64,000 bases of DNA from Promethearchaeota archaeon (GCA_019894975.1 JAGXNO010000003.1:1-64000), one strand, 5' to 3'. Counted from the stretch's first letter, positions 36,563-45,609 are shown. Program-made: numbers and translations. Notes: generated by a model not told the origin, from the sequence alone.

Positions 36563-37204
36563 ATGGAAGTTTTGGAAATTAAACCTGTTAGGAATAAAGA
36601 AATTAGAGTATATCTGATAAAAATATCTAATAGAAAATCAAAACCTAATGCAAAGGTAAATTTAATTGAGTTTTTAAGTCGTATAAATGTTAATTTTGCC
36701 ACAATTGATTTAGAAAACGAGAATCTAAGAAGTTTTAATAAGTCATCCTTAGCAAAAACATTGGAACAATATAATATTCCTTATTACATAGTAAATATCC
36801 CTGAATATGCGATGGGTTATCTTATGACGGAAATAATAGAAAAAGTAGAACAAGTTGACGAATTAATAGAAGAATTTCTTAGTATGAGCAATAAAGAATC
36901 CATTAAAGGGCTGAATTTAAAATCTTGGATTGATTTTCTCAAAGAAGAGATCGATGAAAAGAAATTATTTTTAGAATTAAAGCTAAGACCAGAATGGGTT
37001 GTTAAGAAAATTCTAGATATAATAAGACCTAAAAATAATAATGAAATCACCTTCGTCCATTTTGCTCAGGATAAGATATTTAATGAAACAATGAAGCTAT
37101 TAAAAGATTTATCTATAGAAGTTAAAGTTTATGAGCAAAAAAAAGAACCTTTTATTGTACATTTAATTACAAATGAGGAGGAATTAGACCAATGGAAGTA
37201 TTAG
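36563..37204 (+). CDS. Uncharacterised protein, stand-alone form of the domain seen on MtdB
   Basis: This 213-residue protein has the same family features as the product at 17341 (NFATIDLENENLRSF, IPYYIVNIPEYAMGYL, EITFVHFAQDKIFNETMKLL) and begins MEVLEIKPVRNKEIRVYLI, nearly the same as the MtdB-fusion protein's MEVLELKPLKKKSLKLVLI. I start at the ATG at 36563; GAGGTGAG lies 7 bases before it. It overlaps the next gene by 13 bases, so the two are translated together and probably interact. It has no catalytic motif I can name. Confidence 0.75.
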   Translation: MEVLEIKPVRNKEIRVYLIKISNRKSKPNAKVNLIEFLSRINVNFATIDLENENLRSFNKSSLAKTLEQYNIPYYIVNIPEYAMGYLMTEIIEKVEQVDELIEEFLSMSNKESIKGLNLKSWIDFLKEEIDEKKLFLELKLRPEWVVKKILDIIRPKNNNEITFVHFAQDKIFNETMKLLKDLSIEVKVYEQKKEPFIVHLITNEEELDQWKY

Positions 37205-38868
37205 AATTGAAACCATTAAAGAAAAAAAGTTTAAAACTGGTGTTGATAGAAAGTGAATTTCCAATAGAATGGTGGTTTGAGGTATCGGCACAAAAGAAAC
37301 ACGATTTAGTTTGGAATTTAAATCTAGTTTCGAGGGAGTATCTTAATCTAATTGAAGATCTTATAAAAAAACACAATCCAAATTTCGCTATTGAGGAAAA
37401 GGGGAGTCGTTGGGAGGATACGATATCCCATGAAGATCCTATTGAGATATTATTTAGAGAACACGAGATTCCCTACAAAATGGTTGATATTTCAGAGAAC
37501 GCTGAAGATTATCTCTCTTCAAACTTGGAGGATCTAAGAACTTTTATAAAACAGTTAACAAAATCGATTAAAAGTTCAAAAAAGGTTGAGGGTTATAAGG
37601 ATGATTATATGTTTCTACGACAATTATTATGGAAGGATTATCTACAACAAGAATATGATAGTCAAGAAGATGAAATAAGGTATAAAGTTCGAGAAGCTTG
37701 GATGATGATGGGGATTCTTAAAATAGCAAAAAATTTGGAAGATAAAAAGCTAAACGCATTCTTTATCTGTGATTCTAATCATTTCAAAGGTATTACTCAA
37801 TTAGCTGAAGAGTTGGCTATAGAAACTGAAGAAATAAAAGTTAAACGATCAATTAAAATTATAAATAATCCTGGCTCAGGATCGATTAAAAATATAATTG
37901 GAAAATCTATACTTGAATTAACACCAATTAAAGTAAAAAAAAAGGAAAAACTTGATAAAATCTGTTATTTTTTTGATACAGACGAAAATGCTTCTCCTTT
38001 TGATATAAATATGGCTTATGACGCAGGCTTTGACGTGGTGATCCCATTTAGCAACATAAAAGCAAATCAGGTACAAAAATTAGTCCAAGATGCTATTTTT
38101 TCACGTAAACCAGGGGCACCTACATCATTTTTTATTGGGGGATCGAATGTGAAAGAAGGTGCAAAAATAGTCACAAAAGTTATAAAATCATTAGTACCAC
38201 CCTTTGAATGTCCAATCATTATCGATCCTAGAGGATCGCACACAACGGCATCTTCGATTGTGGCAAAAACCATGGAGATAGCTGAAAACCATAATATTGA
38301 TGATTTGAGAGGAAAAAAGGTTGTAATTTTAGGAGCGGGCCCTGTAGCTCAGATCGCAGCGATATTATCTGCTAAATTAAAATGTGAAACATATTTGGTA
38401 GAGACTTGGAATAAATCAAATAAGGAGTTTATCGAAGAATTATCAAAAGAGTTATCTAAAGAAGCAGGAAATGCTGCTACAATAATTCATGGAGAATTTG
38501 CTATAACTGAGGAAGAAAAATACAGTATTTTAAAAGATGCAGATTTTATATGGTCTTTGGCTGCAGTAGGTATTCAAGTTTTATCGAAAGATTTAATGGT
38601 TAAGCTAAAAAATAAAATCGTATGTGATATTAATTTAGTTCCACCCTATGGAATTGATGGATTAAAACCAAAGGATTTTAATGCTGAAATATTTCCTAGT
38701 ATTTTTGGAACTGGAGCATTAGCCATTGGTCGTCTCAAATCCAAAGTTGAGGAAACAATTTTAAAGGAAGCTTCAGCTACCATTGGAAAGAAAACATTTG
38801 ATTATCGATATGCTTTTGAAACAGCGAAGAAGATTTTGTTTGGAAGTGAAATTAAAATTACTCTTTAA
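37192..38868 (+). CDS. MtdB-like methylene-tetrahydromethanopterin dehydrogenase with unusual N-terminal domain
   Basis: The 558-residue product has two parts. Residues 256-558 are an MtdA/MtdB-type dehydrogenase: KICYFFDTDENASPFDINMAYDAGFDVVIPF, the pterin/NADP contact SFFIGGSNVKEGAKIV, and the dinucleotide motif VVILGAGPVAQIAAILSA near residue 380. This oxidises methylene-H4MPT with NAD(P). Residues 1-250 are an extra domain related to the proteins at 36563 and 17341 (IPYKMVDISENAEDYL; FFICDSNHFKGITQLAEEL). MtdB is normally about 300 residues without such a domain. It probably works in the same pathway as the Fwd operon at the window start. Confidence 0.85.
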   Translation: MEVLELKPLKKKSLKLVLIESEFPIEWWFEVSAQKKHDLVWNLNLVSREYLNLIEDLIKKHNPNFAIEEKGSRWEDTISHEDPIEILFREHEIPYKMVDISENAEDYLSSNLEDLRTFIKQLTKSIKSSKKVEGYKDDYMFLRQLLWKDYLQQEYDSQEDEIRYKVREAWMMMGILKIAKNLEDKKLNAFFICDSNHFKGITQLAEELAIETEEIKVKRSIKIINNPGSGSIKNIIGKSILELTPIKVKKKEKLDKICYFFDTDENASPFDINMAYDAGFDVVIPFSNIKANQVQKLVQDAIFSRKPGAPTSFFIGGSNVKEGAKIVTKVIKSLVPPFECPIIIDPRGSHTTASSIVAKTMEIAENHNIDDLRGKKVVILGAGPVAQIAAILSAKLKCETYLVETWNKSNKEFIEELSKELSKEAGNAATIIHGEFAITEEEKYSILKDADFIWSLAAVGIQVLSKDLMVKLKNKIVCDINLVPPYGIDGLKPKDFNAEIFPSIFGTGALAIGRLKSKVEETILKEASATIGKKTFDYRYAFETAKKILFGSEIKITL

Positions 38869-39030
38869 TCTTTTTTATTTTCTTAATTTTTAAAATTGAT
38901 CTTGTTTTTAATTCTATTTTACTCATATATTTTCTAAGCAAAGTAGGATTTAAAGAGAATAATGTAAAGGTTCAGAAAGGTGAAAATTAATAACAATGAA
39001 TATTATATCAAAATATTAGAGGTGATAATT

Positions 39031-39480
39031 ATTTATAAAAAAATACTTTTAGCTATAGACGGATCTCTTCATTCTAATAATGCGGTTAATAAAACAGTCG
39101 AATTTCAAAAGATTTTGAATTGTAAGGTTTTAATAATTCATTCAATCAAAGATAATCGATTACCATCTGATCTATATCCTAATGTAAAGGTTCTTTATTC
39201 AAGATACAATACTCTTGACGAAGTATATAAAGAAGCAGGAGAAAAACTATTAAAAAGTACAAAGCAAAAGTTTGGAACAGCCCAAGATCTTGTTGAAACT
39301 CGCTTAATTGAAGATATTTCCCCTGAAGATTATATCCCTAAAGTTGTGGAAGAAGAAGAAATCGAGCTGGTTGTATTGGGGAGTAGAGGCCACCATTCAA
39401 AAATAAAAAAAGTTTTTTTAGGAACAGTTTCCACTAATATTGCAAAAAATGCACCTTGTGATGTTTGGATTGTTAAATAA
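39031..39480 (+). CDS. Universal stress protein (UspA family), copy 1
   Basis: This UspA-fold protein (149 residues) begins IYKKILLAIDGSLHSNNAV and ends with the ATP-binding pattern VLGSRGHHSKIKKVFLGTVSTNIAKNAPCDVWIV. The sequence AGAGGTGATAATT precedes ATT at 39031. The copy at 40975 has the same spacing and context with GTG in that position, so ATT may be the true start. In-frame GTGs at 39022 and 38980 are alternatives; the first overlaps the ribosome site. Confidence 0.85.
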   Translation: MYKKILLAIDGSLHSNNAVNKTVEFQKILNCKVLIIHSIKDNRLPSDLYPNVKVLYSRYNTLDEVYKEAGEKLLKSTKQKFGTAQDLVETRLIEDISPEDYIPKVVEEEEIELVVLGSRGHHSKIKKVFLGTVSTNIAKNAPCDVWIVK

Positions 39481-39866
39481 TATTGAAATATTATTATCAT
39501 TTTCAAAGAATATAAAAAGATCCTCTACCCAATATTTCAAATTCTTTTTTTTAGCTCATTGTACTATGACATTCTTAAACCATTATAAATCTTAAAATCT
39601 AAAAGTCATATTATCACAGTATAAATAATCAGTTATTAGCACATACATTATCAATTCATAGCTTCTAATTGTAGTATACTATATATTTTTATCGAATCTA
39701 AGAAAGGAGTGACTGAATCCGATATTTATATCATATCTATCCAAACATTTATAAGATCAATTTGCGTATATTATTATTGTGTAAAAAATATATGAAATAT
39801 GATAATGGGATATAATCTCAGAAATAATACTTAAGTAAAAATCGTTAAGAATTAGAGGTAGAGTAA
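39481..39866. other. Gene-free spacer
   Basis: No convincing open frame, RNA fold or repeat was seen in this AT-rich 386-base stretch. An AGAGGT ribosome site lies at its right end, before the next small gene. Confidence 0.4.
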
Positions 39867-40127
39867 ATAATCAATAGAAAAGATATAGAATCAAGAATAA
39901 AAAATGCAAGTTTAAATATTCAAAATAGATATAATCGTGTAAATCCAAAATTCATAAAAAATGAAATAGCTCCATTCAAAGTTATTAATTTGCAACCTAA
40001 CTTGAAAAAACTGAGCTCAAATTTGAACGAAGGGAGGAATAGTTCAAGAACCAATTCTAGATACTATTATCATAGCGTTGATATAGATGCAAAAATTAAT
40101 CATAGAAAAATAAGAGAAGGGGATTAG
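39867..40127 (+). CDS. Small basic protein with no ATG/GTG/TTG start
   Basis: A frame of 86 codons runs from ATA (39867) or ATC (39870) to TAG, directly behind AGAGGTAGAG and an in-frame TAA. No standard start codon exists in its first half. The product (INRKDIESRIKNASLNIQ... ending DIDAKINHRKIREGD) is rich in Asn, Lys and Arg and similar in character to the small proteins at 19615 and 41465. I do not recognise it. Coding status rests on frame length, ribosome site and composition, so it is tentative. Confidence 0.45.
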   Translation: MINRKDIESRIKNASLNIQNRYNRVNPKFIKNEIAPFKVINLQPNLKKLSSNLNEGRNSSRTNSRYYYHSVDIDAKINHRKIREGD

Positions 40128-40225
40128 AAATAAAAGTAAATTTTGAAATTAAGTAAAAAGTGATATATATCTCATGAAGGGTTATATAAACAAAATAAAT
40201 ATTAAAAAATAGAAAAGAGGTTAAG

Positions 40226-40807
40226 ATTATTATTTTTTTCTCCCACTCAATCCAAATTTTTATAATGTATTGTGATGAAGTCAGGGGGATTTTTCCTCTT
40301 TTAATTTTCCCAGATGAATCTATAAAAAATTCTGAATATTTAATGCGTCCTATCAATTTTCATCCGATTTGGTTTTTAGATACGGAAAGAGAGACAGATT
40401 CTGAACATGTAGATCTAACTTATAACGGAAAAATCTATTTTGCTAAAAAATTCCGAATCGTTTCAGAAGTAGGAAAAAAAAAGGGGGAGTATAAAGAAAC
40501 ACCTTTCAATATGATGGCAGTTATTACAGTTTTCCCTAAAGAAATGAGTATTTATAAAAACACTTTTTCCAAAATTATCTCAGAAGCTATTATAAAAGAT
40601 TTTAAAGATTATTTTCATAAGATTATAAAATCTGAGAAATTGAAAACAGATTTAATTAAGATACCCCGAAATGAAAAATTTATCAAAGAAGGAGATTTTT
40701 TGAAAGAAATTATTAAAAATTTCTTAGACATCATTTTGCAGGATCGCTTTTCCTTTTTGAAACATTATTCTCATAAAGGAGAAAACATGATAAACTTAGA
40801 GAGCTAA
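40226..40807 (+). CDS. Longin-like N-terminal domain protein (short form of the 62412 product)
   Basis: The product matches residues 20-180 of the protein at 62412: FPLLIFPDESIKNSEYLMRPINFHPIWFLDT against VPLLMYPNDTFRNDRRYMRPINYHPVWFLET, plus VDLTYNGKIYFAKKF. An ATG at 40265 lies inside the first conserved strand. Reading back, IFFSHSIQIFIMYCDE completes the strand and reaches ATT at 40226, directly behind AGAGGTTAAG; there is no standard start codon in between. It lacks the C-terminal beta-sandwich domain of its paralogue. Function unknown; the fold suggests trafficking or GTPase-linked Asgard proteins only by analogy. Confidence 0.65.
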   Translation: MIIFFSHSIQIFIMYCDEVRGIFPLLIFPDESIKNSEYLMRPINFHPIWFLDTERETDSEHVDLTYNGKIYFAKKFRIVSEVGKKKGEYKETPFNMMAVITVFPKEMSIYKNTFSKIISEAIIKDFKDYFHKIIKSEKLKTDLIKIPRNEKFIKEGDFLKEIIKNFLDIILQDRFSFLKHYSHKGENMINLES

Positions 40808-40974
40808 GAGAGAGATTCCAAGTAAAGGTTTTCTTTTATAAGTTTATAACAAAAAGCACCTAGCAGGAACTGTTAAATTGTATATATTAATTGAAGGAAA
40901 AAGGAATTTATTAAATTTAAAAAAGAACTATTTGAATTTTATTCGGGATTAAAAAGAAGTGAGAGGTGGAATTT

Positions 40975-41436
40975 GTGTATAAAAAAATTTTGCTGGCTAT
41001 TGATGGATCATCAAATTCAGAAAGAGCTTTGCGCAAAGTGATTGAACTTCAAAAAAATGGGAATAGCAAAGTTGTAATGATTCATTCAATCAAATATTCT
41101 AAAAACTTATTATTACCACCAATAGGCCTTGCATCTGGATATGGCTCATATTACATAAGCGAACCAGAAATATTAGAGGAATCAAAAAGGGAGAGTGAAA
41201 AATTATTATTTTCAATGCAAGAACTATTTAAAAAAGAAAACTTACCAGTTGAAACACGGGTAATTTTAGATGAACATCCTGAAGATTATATTAAAAGAAT
41301 TGTAAAACAAGAACATTTTGATCTTGTCGTAATTGGAACAAAAGGTATCCATTCCAAACGAAATCAGTTAATAATTGGTTCTATAGCCCAGAAAGTAGTA
41401 AAGCATGTAGTGTGTGATATTTTAATTATTAGATAA
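40975..41436 (+). CDS. Universal stress protein (UspA family), copy 2
   Basis: This 153-residue UspA protein reads VYKKILLAIDGSSNSERALRKV... and ends VIGTKGIHSKRNQLIIGSIAQKVVKHVVCDILII, with the ATP-loop pattern G-x2-G-x9-G-S. The GTG at 40975 lies 6 bases after AGAGGTG; an in-frame GTG at 40966 overlaps that site. It is a clear paralogue of the copy at 39031. USP proteins help cells through energy or redox stress; no specific partner is evident. Confidence 0.9.
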   Translation: MYKKILLAIDGSSNSERALRKVIELQKNGNSKVVMIHSIKYSKNLLLPPIGLASGYGSYYISEPEILEESKRESEKLLFSMQELFKKENLPVETRVILDEHPEDYIKRIVKQEHFDLVVIGTKGIHSKRNQLIIGSIAQKVVKHVVCDILIIR

Positions 41437-41464
41437 TTGAATAAAAAGAGGTGATGTTAAGACA

Positions 41465-41659
41465 ATGCATAATGAAATTACGGATATGAACATCAAAAAT
41501 CATATAAAACCTTCTAATAATGTAAATCATCAAGATCGTCAAAAGGAATTAAGACATAACCCGGGTACTATAAAAAAAGACTTTATATCTTCTATTCGTC
41601 AATGGGAATATAGAAAAAAAATTGAGAAATTTAAAGGAAACTTAAGGAAACTAAGATAA
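41465..41659 (+). CDS. Small basic protein of unknown function
   Basis: The 64-residue product (MHNEITDMNIKNHIKPSNN... ending IEKFKGNLRKLR) is highly charged and has no known domain. AGAGGTGATG precedes the ATG by about 8 bases, a good ribosome site, and it follows the USP gene by 28 bases, so it is likely real and co-transcribed. Confidence 0.55.
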   Translation: MHNEITDMNIKNHIKPSNNVNHQDRQKELRHNPGTIKKDFISSIRQWEYRKKIEKFKGNLRKLR

Positions 41660-41801
41660 ATCATTCATTTGTTGGCATTAATATTGAATTAAAAGAAGTC
41701 GCGAAGTTTACCAGTTGAATTCGATGTTGAAAGTTTACTTCGAAGAAGTTAAGTTATATCCCTAATCATATTTATAGAAATATATCTAAGGACGTATAGG
41801 G

Positions 41802-42011
41802 GTGATAATTATAATAGAATTATTGAATAAAAAGAAAAAAGTCATAGGATATGTAGAGGGAAAAAAATATTTCTGGAAACCGATCTATAGAAGAGATTTG
41901 GATGAGGATATGGACATTTCAAATTTTAAATTCATATTAAAACTAATTTATTCATTTAACATTTCAAGTATTTTTTTTCCGAGCTTTTTTATAATAGGAA
42001 CATGTCCTTGA
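41802..42011 (+). CDS. Doubtful small gene overlapping an antisense gene
   Basis: A frame from GTG (41802) or ATA (41811) sits in or after the strong site GGGGTGATAATT. The first 35 residues (IIIELLNKKKKVIGYVEGKKYFWKPIYRRDL) look protein-like. The last third is antisense to the thioredoxin-fold gene at 41948 and is unlikely to be selected. It may be a truncated gene. Confidence 0.3.
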   Translation: MIIIIELLNKKKKVIGYVEGKKYFWKPIYRRDLDEDMDISNFKFILKLIYSFNISSIFFPSFFIIGTCP

Positions 42012-42232
42012 GTAAACATTATACCATTTATGAATATTATAGGTGGTTCAAGGTTTCCATATTTTTCAATAACCTCATTAGATGTCGCATCCTTATATAT
42101 AATTTCAATTTTATCCTTGAAAATAGTAACGGTGTCCATCATTCTTTCAATAACCTGCTTAGTTTTACAACATTTTGCACAAGAATTTTCAGGATCTTCC
42201 TTAATCAAGATTTGAATAACAATCTCATCCAA
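41948..42232 (-). CDS. Thioredoxin/glutaredoxin-fold small protein
   Basis: This 94-residue protein has a redox-like motif CAKCC near residue 18, then an alpha/beta layout with EIIYKDATSNEVIEKYGNLEPPIIFINGIMFTQGHVP, where PP before the strand corresponds to the cis-Pro loop of thioredoxin folds. Length is typical for a minimal glutaredoxin-like protein. It probably handles disulfides or metal with an unknown partner. It overlaps a doubtful plus-strand frame by 64 bases. Confidence 0.72.
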   Translation of the reverse strand: MDEIVIQILIKEDPENSCAKCCKTKQVIERMMDTVTIFKDKIEIIYKDATSNEVIEKYGNLEPPIIFINGIMFTQGHVPIIKKLGKKILEMLNE

Positions 42233-42269
42233 TTAAATCACTAATTTCTTGATTTGTTTTCAGTATATC

Positions 42270-42800
42270 TTATTTATTTTTACTTTTTTCTAATTCTTCT
42301 AATTTCTGTTCAGTTATTTTATATTTAGTAATGTCACGTATTGTCTCAATTGCTCCAATGATTTTATCATGAATTCCGTATAAAGGTTCCGCCTTAATCC
42401 ACAGATATTTACCCTCGTATGATAATTGTGGCAAAAACACTTCAGCTGTTATCGTATTTTTTATTTTTTCAAAGTGAATAAATTTTTTTTCATTTTCCTC
42501 ATGGGATTTTATTAATAATTCCGCTAAATTTGGAATTTTCTCCTCATAATAAGGGATTTGATATTCATAACTATCTTTTCCGATCATATCTTCTGCTTTT
42601 ATATTTGTAAATTCCTCCATTGCAGGATTCCATGCAATAACTTTTTCCTCATGATTGAGAATGAAAGTTGGGTCTGGTAAAAAATTAAGAATTTCTGCTA
42701 ATTCACACTTAATTTTCAGATATTCTTCTGCTAACTTTAGCGTTAAACCTTTCCCGTTTTCTTCAAATTGTTTTGATTTATTTTCGGCATCCTTCAACAT
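42270..42800 (-). CDS. Single PAS-domain protein
   Basis: This 176-residue protein has a helical N-terminus and one PAS domain (residues 40-165: ILNFLPDPTFILNHEEKVIAWNPAMEEFTNIKAEDMIGKD; IIGAIETIRDITKYKITEQKL). No kinase or output domain is attached. It could be a free sensor that binds the histidine kinase type at 26624, but nothing in the sequence shows this. It shares a strand with flanking GNAT and thioredoxin-fold genes; spacing is 26-37 bases, so an operon is likely. Confidence 0.83.
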   Translation of the reverse strand: MLKDAENKSKQFEENGKGLTLKLAEEYLKIKCELAEILNFLPDPTFILNHEEKVIAWNPAMEEFTNIKAEDMIGKDSYEYQIPYYEEKIPNLAELLIKSHEENEKKFIHFEKIKNTITAEVFLPQLSYEGKYLWIKAEPLYGIHDKIIGAIETIRDITKYKITEQKLEELEKSKNK

Positions 42801-42826
42801 TCTTCACCTTTATTATTCCAATTTTA

Positions 42827-43315
42827 TTAATCTTCCTCAATAAGTCTTCTTTCCATTACAATCATAATGGGCATGAATCCCGCGTTCCCAAATACCTTAA
42901 GCAATTTTTCCTGAGTACCATAACCAAGATTAATTCTTATTGATTCACATCCCCATGATCTTAGTATCTGAATCGCTTTATCTGCTAAAATTTTACCTAC
43001 ATGTTTACCGATAAATTCTTTGGTTATAACCCAATTTTCCAAGTACCCAATATATTGCCCTAAAGTATTCTTTGAAGCCTCTATCATTCCCATGCCTATA
43101 ACTTCCTTAGTTGATTTTAACTCAGCAATTAAAGTTATTCGCTTTAATTTTGGTTTAAATTGTCTTAGACCAGATGAAGATCTCCAATGTTCTTCCTTTA
43201 ACCCGATATCATATATATCGTGGAGTTGCTTTAATAATTCTAATGTAGCTTGATAATCTGTAGTTTTGTAATTTCTGATTACAATCTCATCTTCCTTAAC
43301 TTCATTATTTAACAT
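42827..43315 (-). CDS. GNAT-family N-acetyltransferase, copy 1
   Basis: The 162-residue protein has the GNAT acetyl-CoA motif in EFIGKHVGKILADKAIQIL (Q/R-x-x-G-x-G/A type) and the preceding strand TLGQYIGYLENWVI. It is closely similar to the copy at 61914 (same RQFKPxLKRITLIAELKS core and SWGCxSIRINL segment), and the second glycine of the motif is replaced by His-Val here. The substrate is unknown. Confidence 0.87.
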   Translation of the reverse strand: MLNNEVKEDEIVIRNYKTTDYQATLELLKQLHDIYDIGLKEEHWRSSSGLRQFKPKLKRITLIAELKSTKEVIGMGMIEASKNTLGQYIGYLENWVITKEFIGKHVGKILADKAIQILRSWGCESIRINLGYGTQEKLLKVFGNAGFMPIMIVMERRLIEED

Positions 43316-43407
43316 GAGATTTTAGTAGTTAATTTTTTAATAATTTTATTGAAGCACTAAGAACCTCCTTAATTTCAATTAAATGATAACCAACTAGAAT
43401 AAATGAA

Positions 43408-44775
43408 TTAAGGGAAAATCCCTCTTAATTCAATCGCTTTGACGATTCTTGATACAGCAATAATATAAGCAGCTGTACGGAGTGTAGTCTTTTTATCTTT
43501 TGATAACGTATAAACTTGTTCAAAGGCTTTTAAAATGATCATTTTCAACTCTTTATTAATTCGTTCTAAATCCCAGAAGTAAGCATGAATATCTTGAACG
43601 TATTCAAAATATGAAACACAAACACCTCCTGCATTCGCTAGAATATCAGGAACTACATGAACACCTTTGTTAAATAGGATCTTATCGGCATTAGGTGTAG
43701 TAGGTCCATTTGCCCCTTCCAAAACAATTTTACATTTAATTTCATTAGCATTAGTTTCTGTGATTTGATTTTCAAGGGCAGCAGGAATCAAAACATCACA
43801 CTCGAGTGTAAGCAAATCCTCGTTTGTAATTAACCTATACCTCTCATCCTTATAATCTTTTAAGTATTTGCCCTCTCGAGTCCATTTTAGTAATTTATCA
43901 ATTTCTAATCCTTCCGAAGAAAAAATACCACCACTAATATCTGATACAGCAACTATTTTGCATCCTTCTTTGAATAATAAATTGGCAACAGTACCCCCTA
44001 CATTTCCAAAACCTTGAATCACAATTTTCTGAGATTTTAGGTCTAAATTTAGCTTTTCACAAAAAGCTTCAAGTACAAAATATAATCCCATACCAGTTGC
44101 TGTTTCTCTCCCAACTGACCCCCCAATTTCTATTGGTTTACCAGTCACAACTCCGGGTACGGCTCTCCCTTTATTCATACTGTAAGTATCCATTATCCAT
44201 GCCATAATTTGAGCATTGGTATTAACATCTGGAGCAGGTATATCAATATCGGGGCCTATAATGTTAATTATTTCAGAAGTATACCTCCTTGTAAGTTTTT
44301 CTAATTCAGTTCTTGATAAGTATCTGGGATCAACACAGATTCCACCCTTTGCTCCACCTAAAGGTAGATCTAGTAGACTACATTTCCAAGTCATCCACAT
44401 AGCTAACGCTTTAACTTCATCAAGGTTAACATTTGGAGCGAATCTAATACCCCCTTTTCCCGGACCACGAATGGTTGAATGATGGACCCTATATCCTTCA
44501 AAAATCTCTAAATCCCCATTATCCATCTTTATTGGGATTGAAACAATTAGAGCTCGCTCTATTCTTTTAAGAAATTTCTTAATATTATGATTTAGTCCCA
44601 TCTCTTCGGCAACAATATCAATTTGTTTTTTTGCCACCTCAAATGGTTTGTTTTCAATTGCAGTTTCTTTCTCTACTCTTTTAGAAATACTAATTTGATT
44701 AGAGGTAATTGGAACGTCTGGATAAATTAATTTTGTCTGATCTTCTTTTTTATTTTCTAACATCTTCAAATGCAA
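43408..44775 (-). CDS. gdhA: Glutamate dehydrogenase
   Basis: This enzyme interconverts glutamate and 2-oxoglutarate with NAD(P). The 455-residue product has the catalytic region GPGKGGIRFAPNVNLDEVKALAMWMTWKCSLLDLPLGGAKGGI with the active-site Lys, DIPAPDVNTN, and the nucleotide motif VIQGFGNVGGTVANLL. The final part (EGANGPTTPNADKIL) is also diagnostic. It has about 40 more N-terminal residues than the core family. It sits alone on the minus strand. Confidence 0.95.
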   Translation of the reverse strand: MHLKMLENKKEDQTKLIYPDVPITSNQISISKRVEKETAIENKPFEVAKKQIDIVAEEMGLNHNIKKFLKRIERALIVSIPIKMDNGDLEIFEGYRVHHSTIRGPGKGGIRFAPNVNLDEVKALAMWMTWKCSLLDLPLGGAKGGICVDPRYLSRTELEKLTRRYTSEIINIIGPDIDIPAPDVNTNAQIMAWIMDTYSMNKGRAVPGVVTGKPIEIGGSVGRETATGMGLYFVLEAFCEKLNLDLKSQKIVIQGFGNVGGTVANLLFKEGCKIVAVSDISGGIFSSEGLEIDKLLKWTREGKYLKDYKDERYRLITNEDLLTLECDVLIPAALENQITETNANEIKCKIVLEGANGPTTPNADKILFNKGVHVVPDILANAGGVCVSYFEYVQDIHAYFWDLERINKELKMIILKAFEQVYTLSKDKKTTLRTAAYIIAVSRIVKAIELRGIFP

Positions 44776-44802
44776 TTCAGAATTATTTTTATTCTACCTT
44801 AT

Positions 44803-45069
44803 TTAATCTGATAAACAAATGCAGTTCCATTTACGTTTGACTTTTTGCGTTGTCATGATTTCTGTATCATTTAAGTTTGACTTAGTCTTTGACTCAATGG
44901 GGCAATGTTTCAACCCTGCAGGAATCGAGTTTGTTTCACAATTCCATTGGTATTCTCTCCTGTCTCCATTAAGTAAAGCACCAAAAAATATGAAATGATC
45001 TTTACATAAATGACATATATTCCTAACAGAAGAATATACATGTCCGCATTTTGGACATCTATTCAACAT
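44803..45069 (-). CDS. Small Cys-rich zinc-ribbon protein
   Basis: This 88-residue product starts with a rubredoxin-like ribbon (CPKCGHVYSSVRNICHLCKD) and has a further Cys set (WNCETNS, KHCPIE, WNCICL). It probably binds zinc. It follows gdhA in the upstream direction and shows no homology I can name. AGGATAG precedes the ATG, a weak site. Confidence 0.6.
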   Translation of the reverse strand: MLNRCPKCGHVYSSVRNICHLCKDHFIFFGALLNGDRREYQWNCETNSIPAGLKHCPIESKTKSNLNDTEIMTTQKVKRKWNCICLSD

Positions 45070-45243
45070 AAGATTTTTTCTATCCTATTAGATTTAATTC
45101 AAATTAATTTCTATGTAGAATATGATAACAATAGGTTAAAAATCTATCGTAAGTGGGTGAAGGATGGGATCTAAGTATAGATAAGACATATTGATAATCT
45201 ATTGAAGTTAAACTTATATAATATTAATTTTTTCTTTTTTATA

Positions 45244-45534
45244 ATGCCAAATATCGAATTAAGTGATATTGTTAAACAAAAATTAGATACCTTAAAGGAA
45301 ACTTCTGGTAGTAAAACTTATTCAGATACTATCAATTATTGCATGCTTCAAGTGGAATTATTAAAACAAAATCAAGAACTCTTAAAAGAAATAAGACATA
45401 GACAAGAAGCATTAACTGAAATAAAAGATATTCTCGATAAAAGAAACTTTACTGATATTTTTATTCAAATTGTAAAAGAAATTTTAAATTTGAGTGATGC
45501 AGAAAAGGAAAAAATTATGAAGACTATTGATTAA
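45244..45534 (+). CDS. Ribbon-helix-helix-type small protein
   Basis: The 96-residue product begins MPNIELSDIVKQKLDTLKETSGSKTYSDTINYCMLQ, which fits a ribbon-helix-helix DNA-binding domain, then a long helix rich in Leu/Glu/Lys. I start at the ATG at 45244; an in-frame ATG 14 codons upstream would add a hydrophobic run with no ribosome site. No toxin gene is adjacent. It may be a solitary regulator. Confidence 0.55.
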   Translation: MPNIELSDIVKQKLDTLKETSGSKTYSDTINYCMLQVELLKQNQELLKEIRHRQEALTEIKDILDKRNFTDIFIQIVKEILNLSDAEKEKIMKTID

Positions 45535-45609
45535 GAACATTTTCTTCACTTAAATTTGGGTTCTTTAATGTGAAATTACCAATTCTAAGTTAATCTCCTT
45601 CATGGAAAA

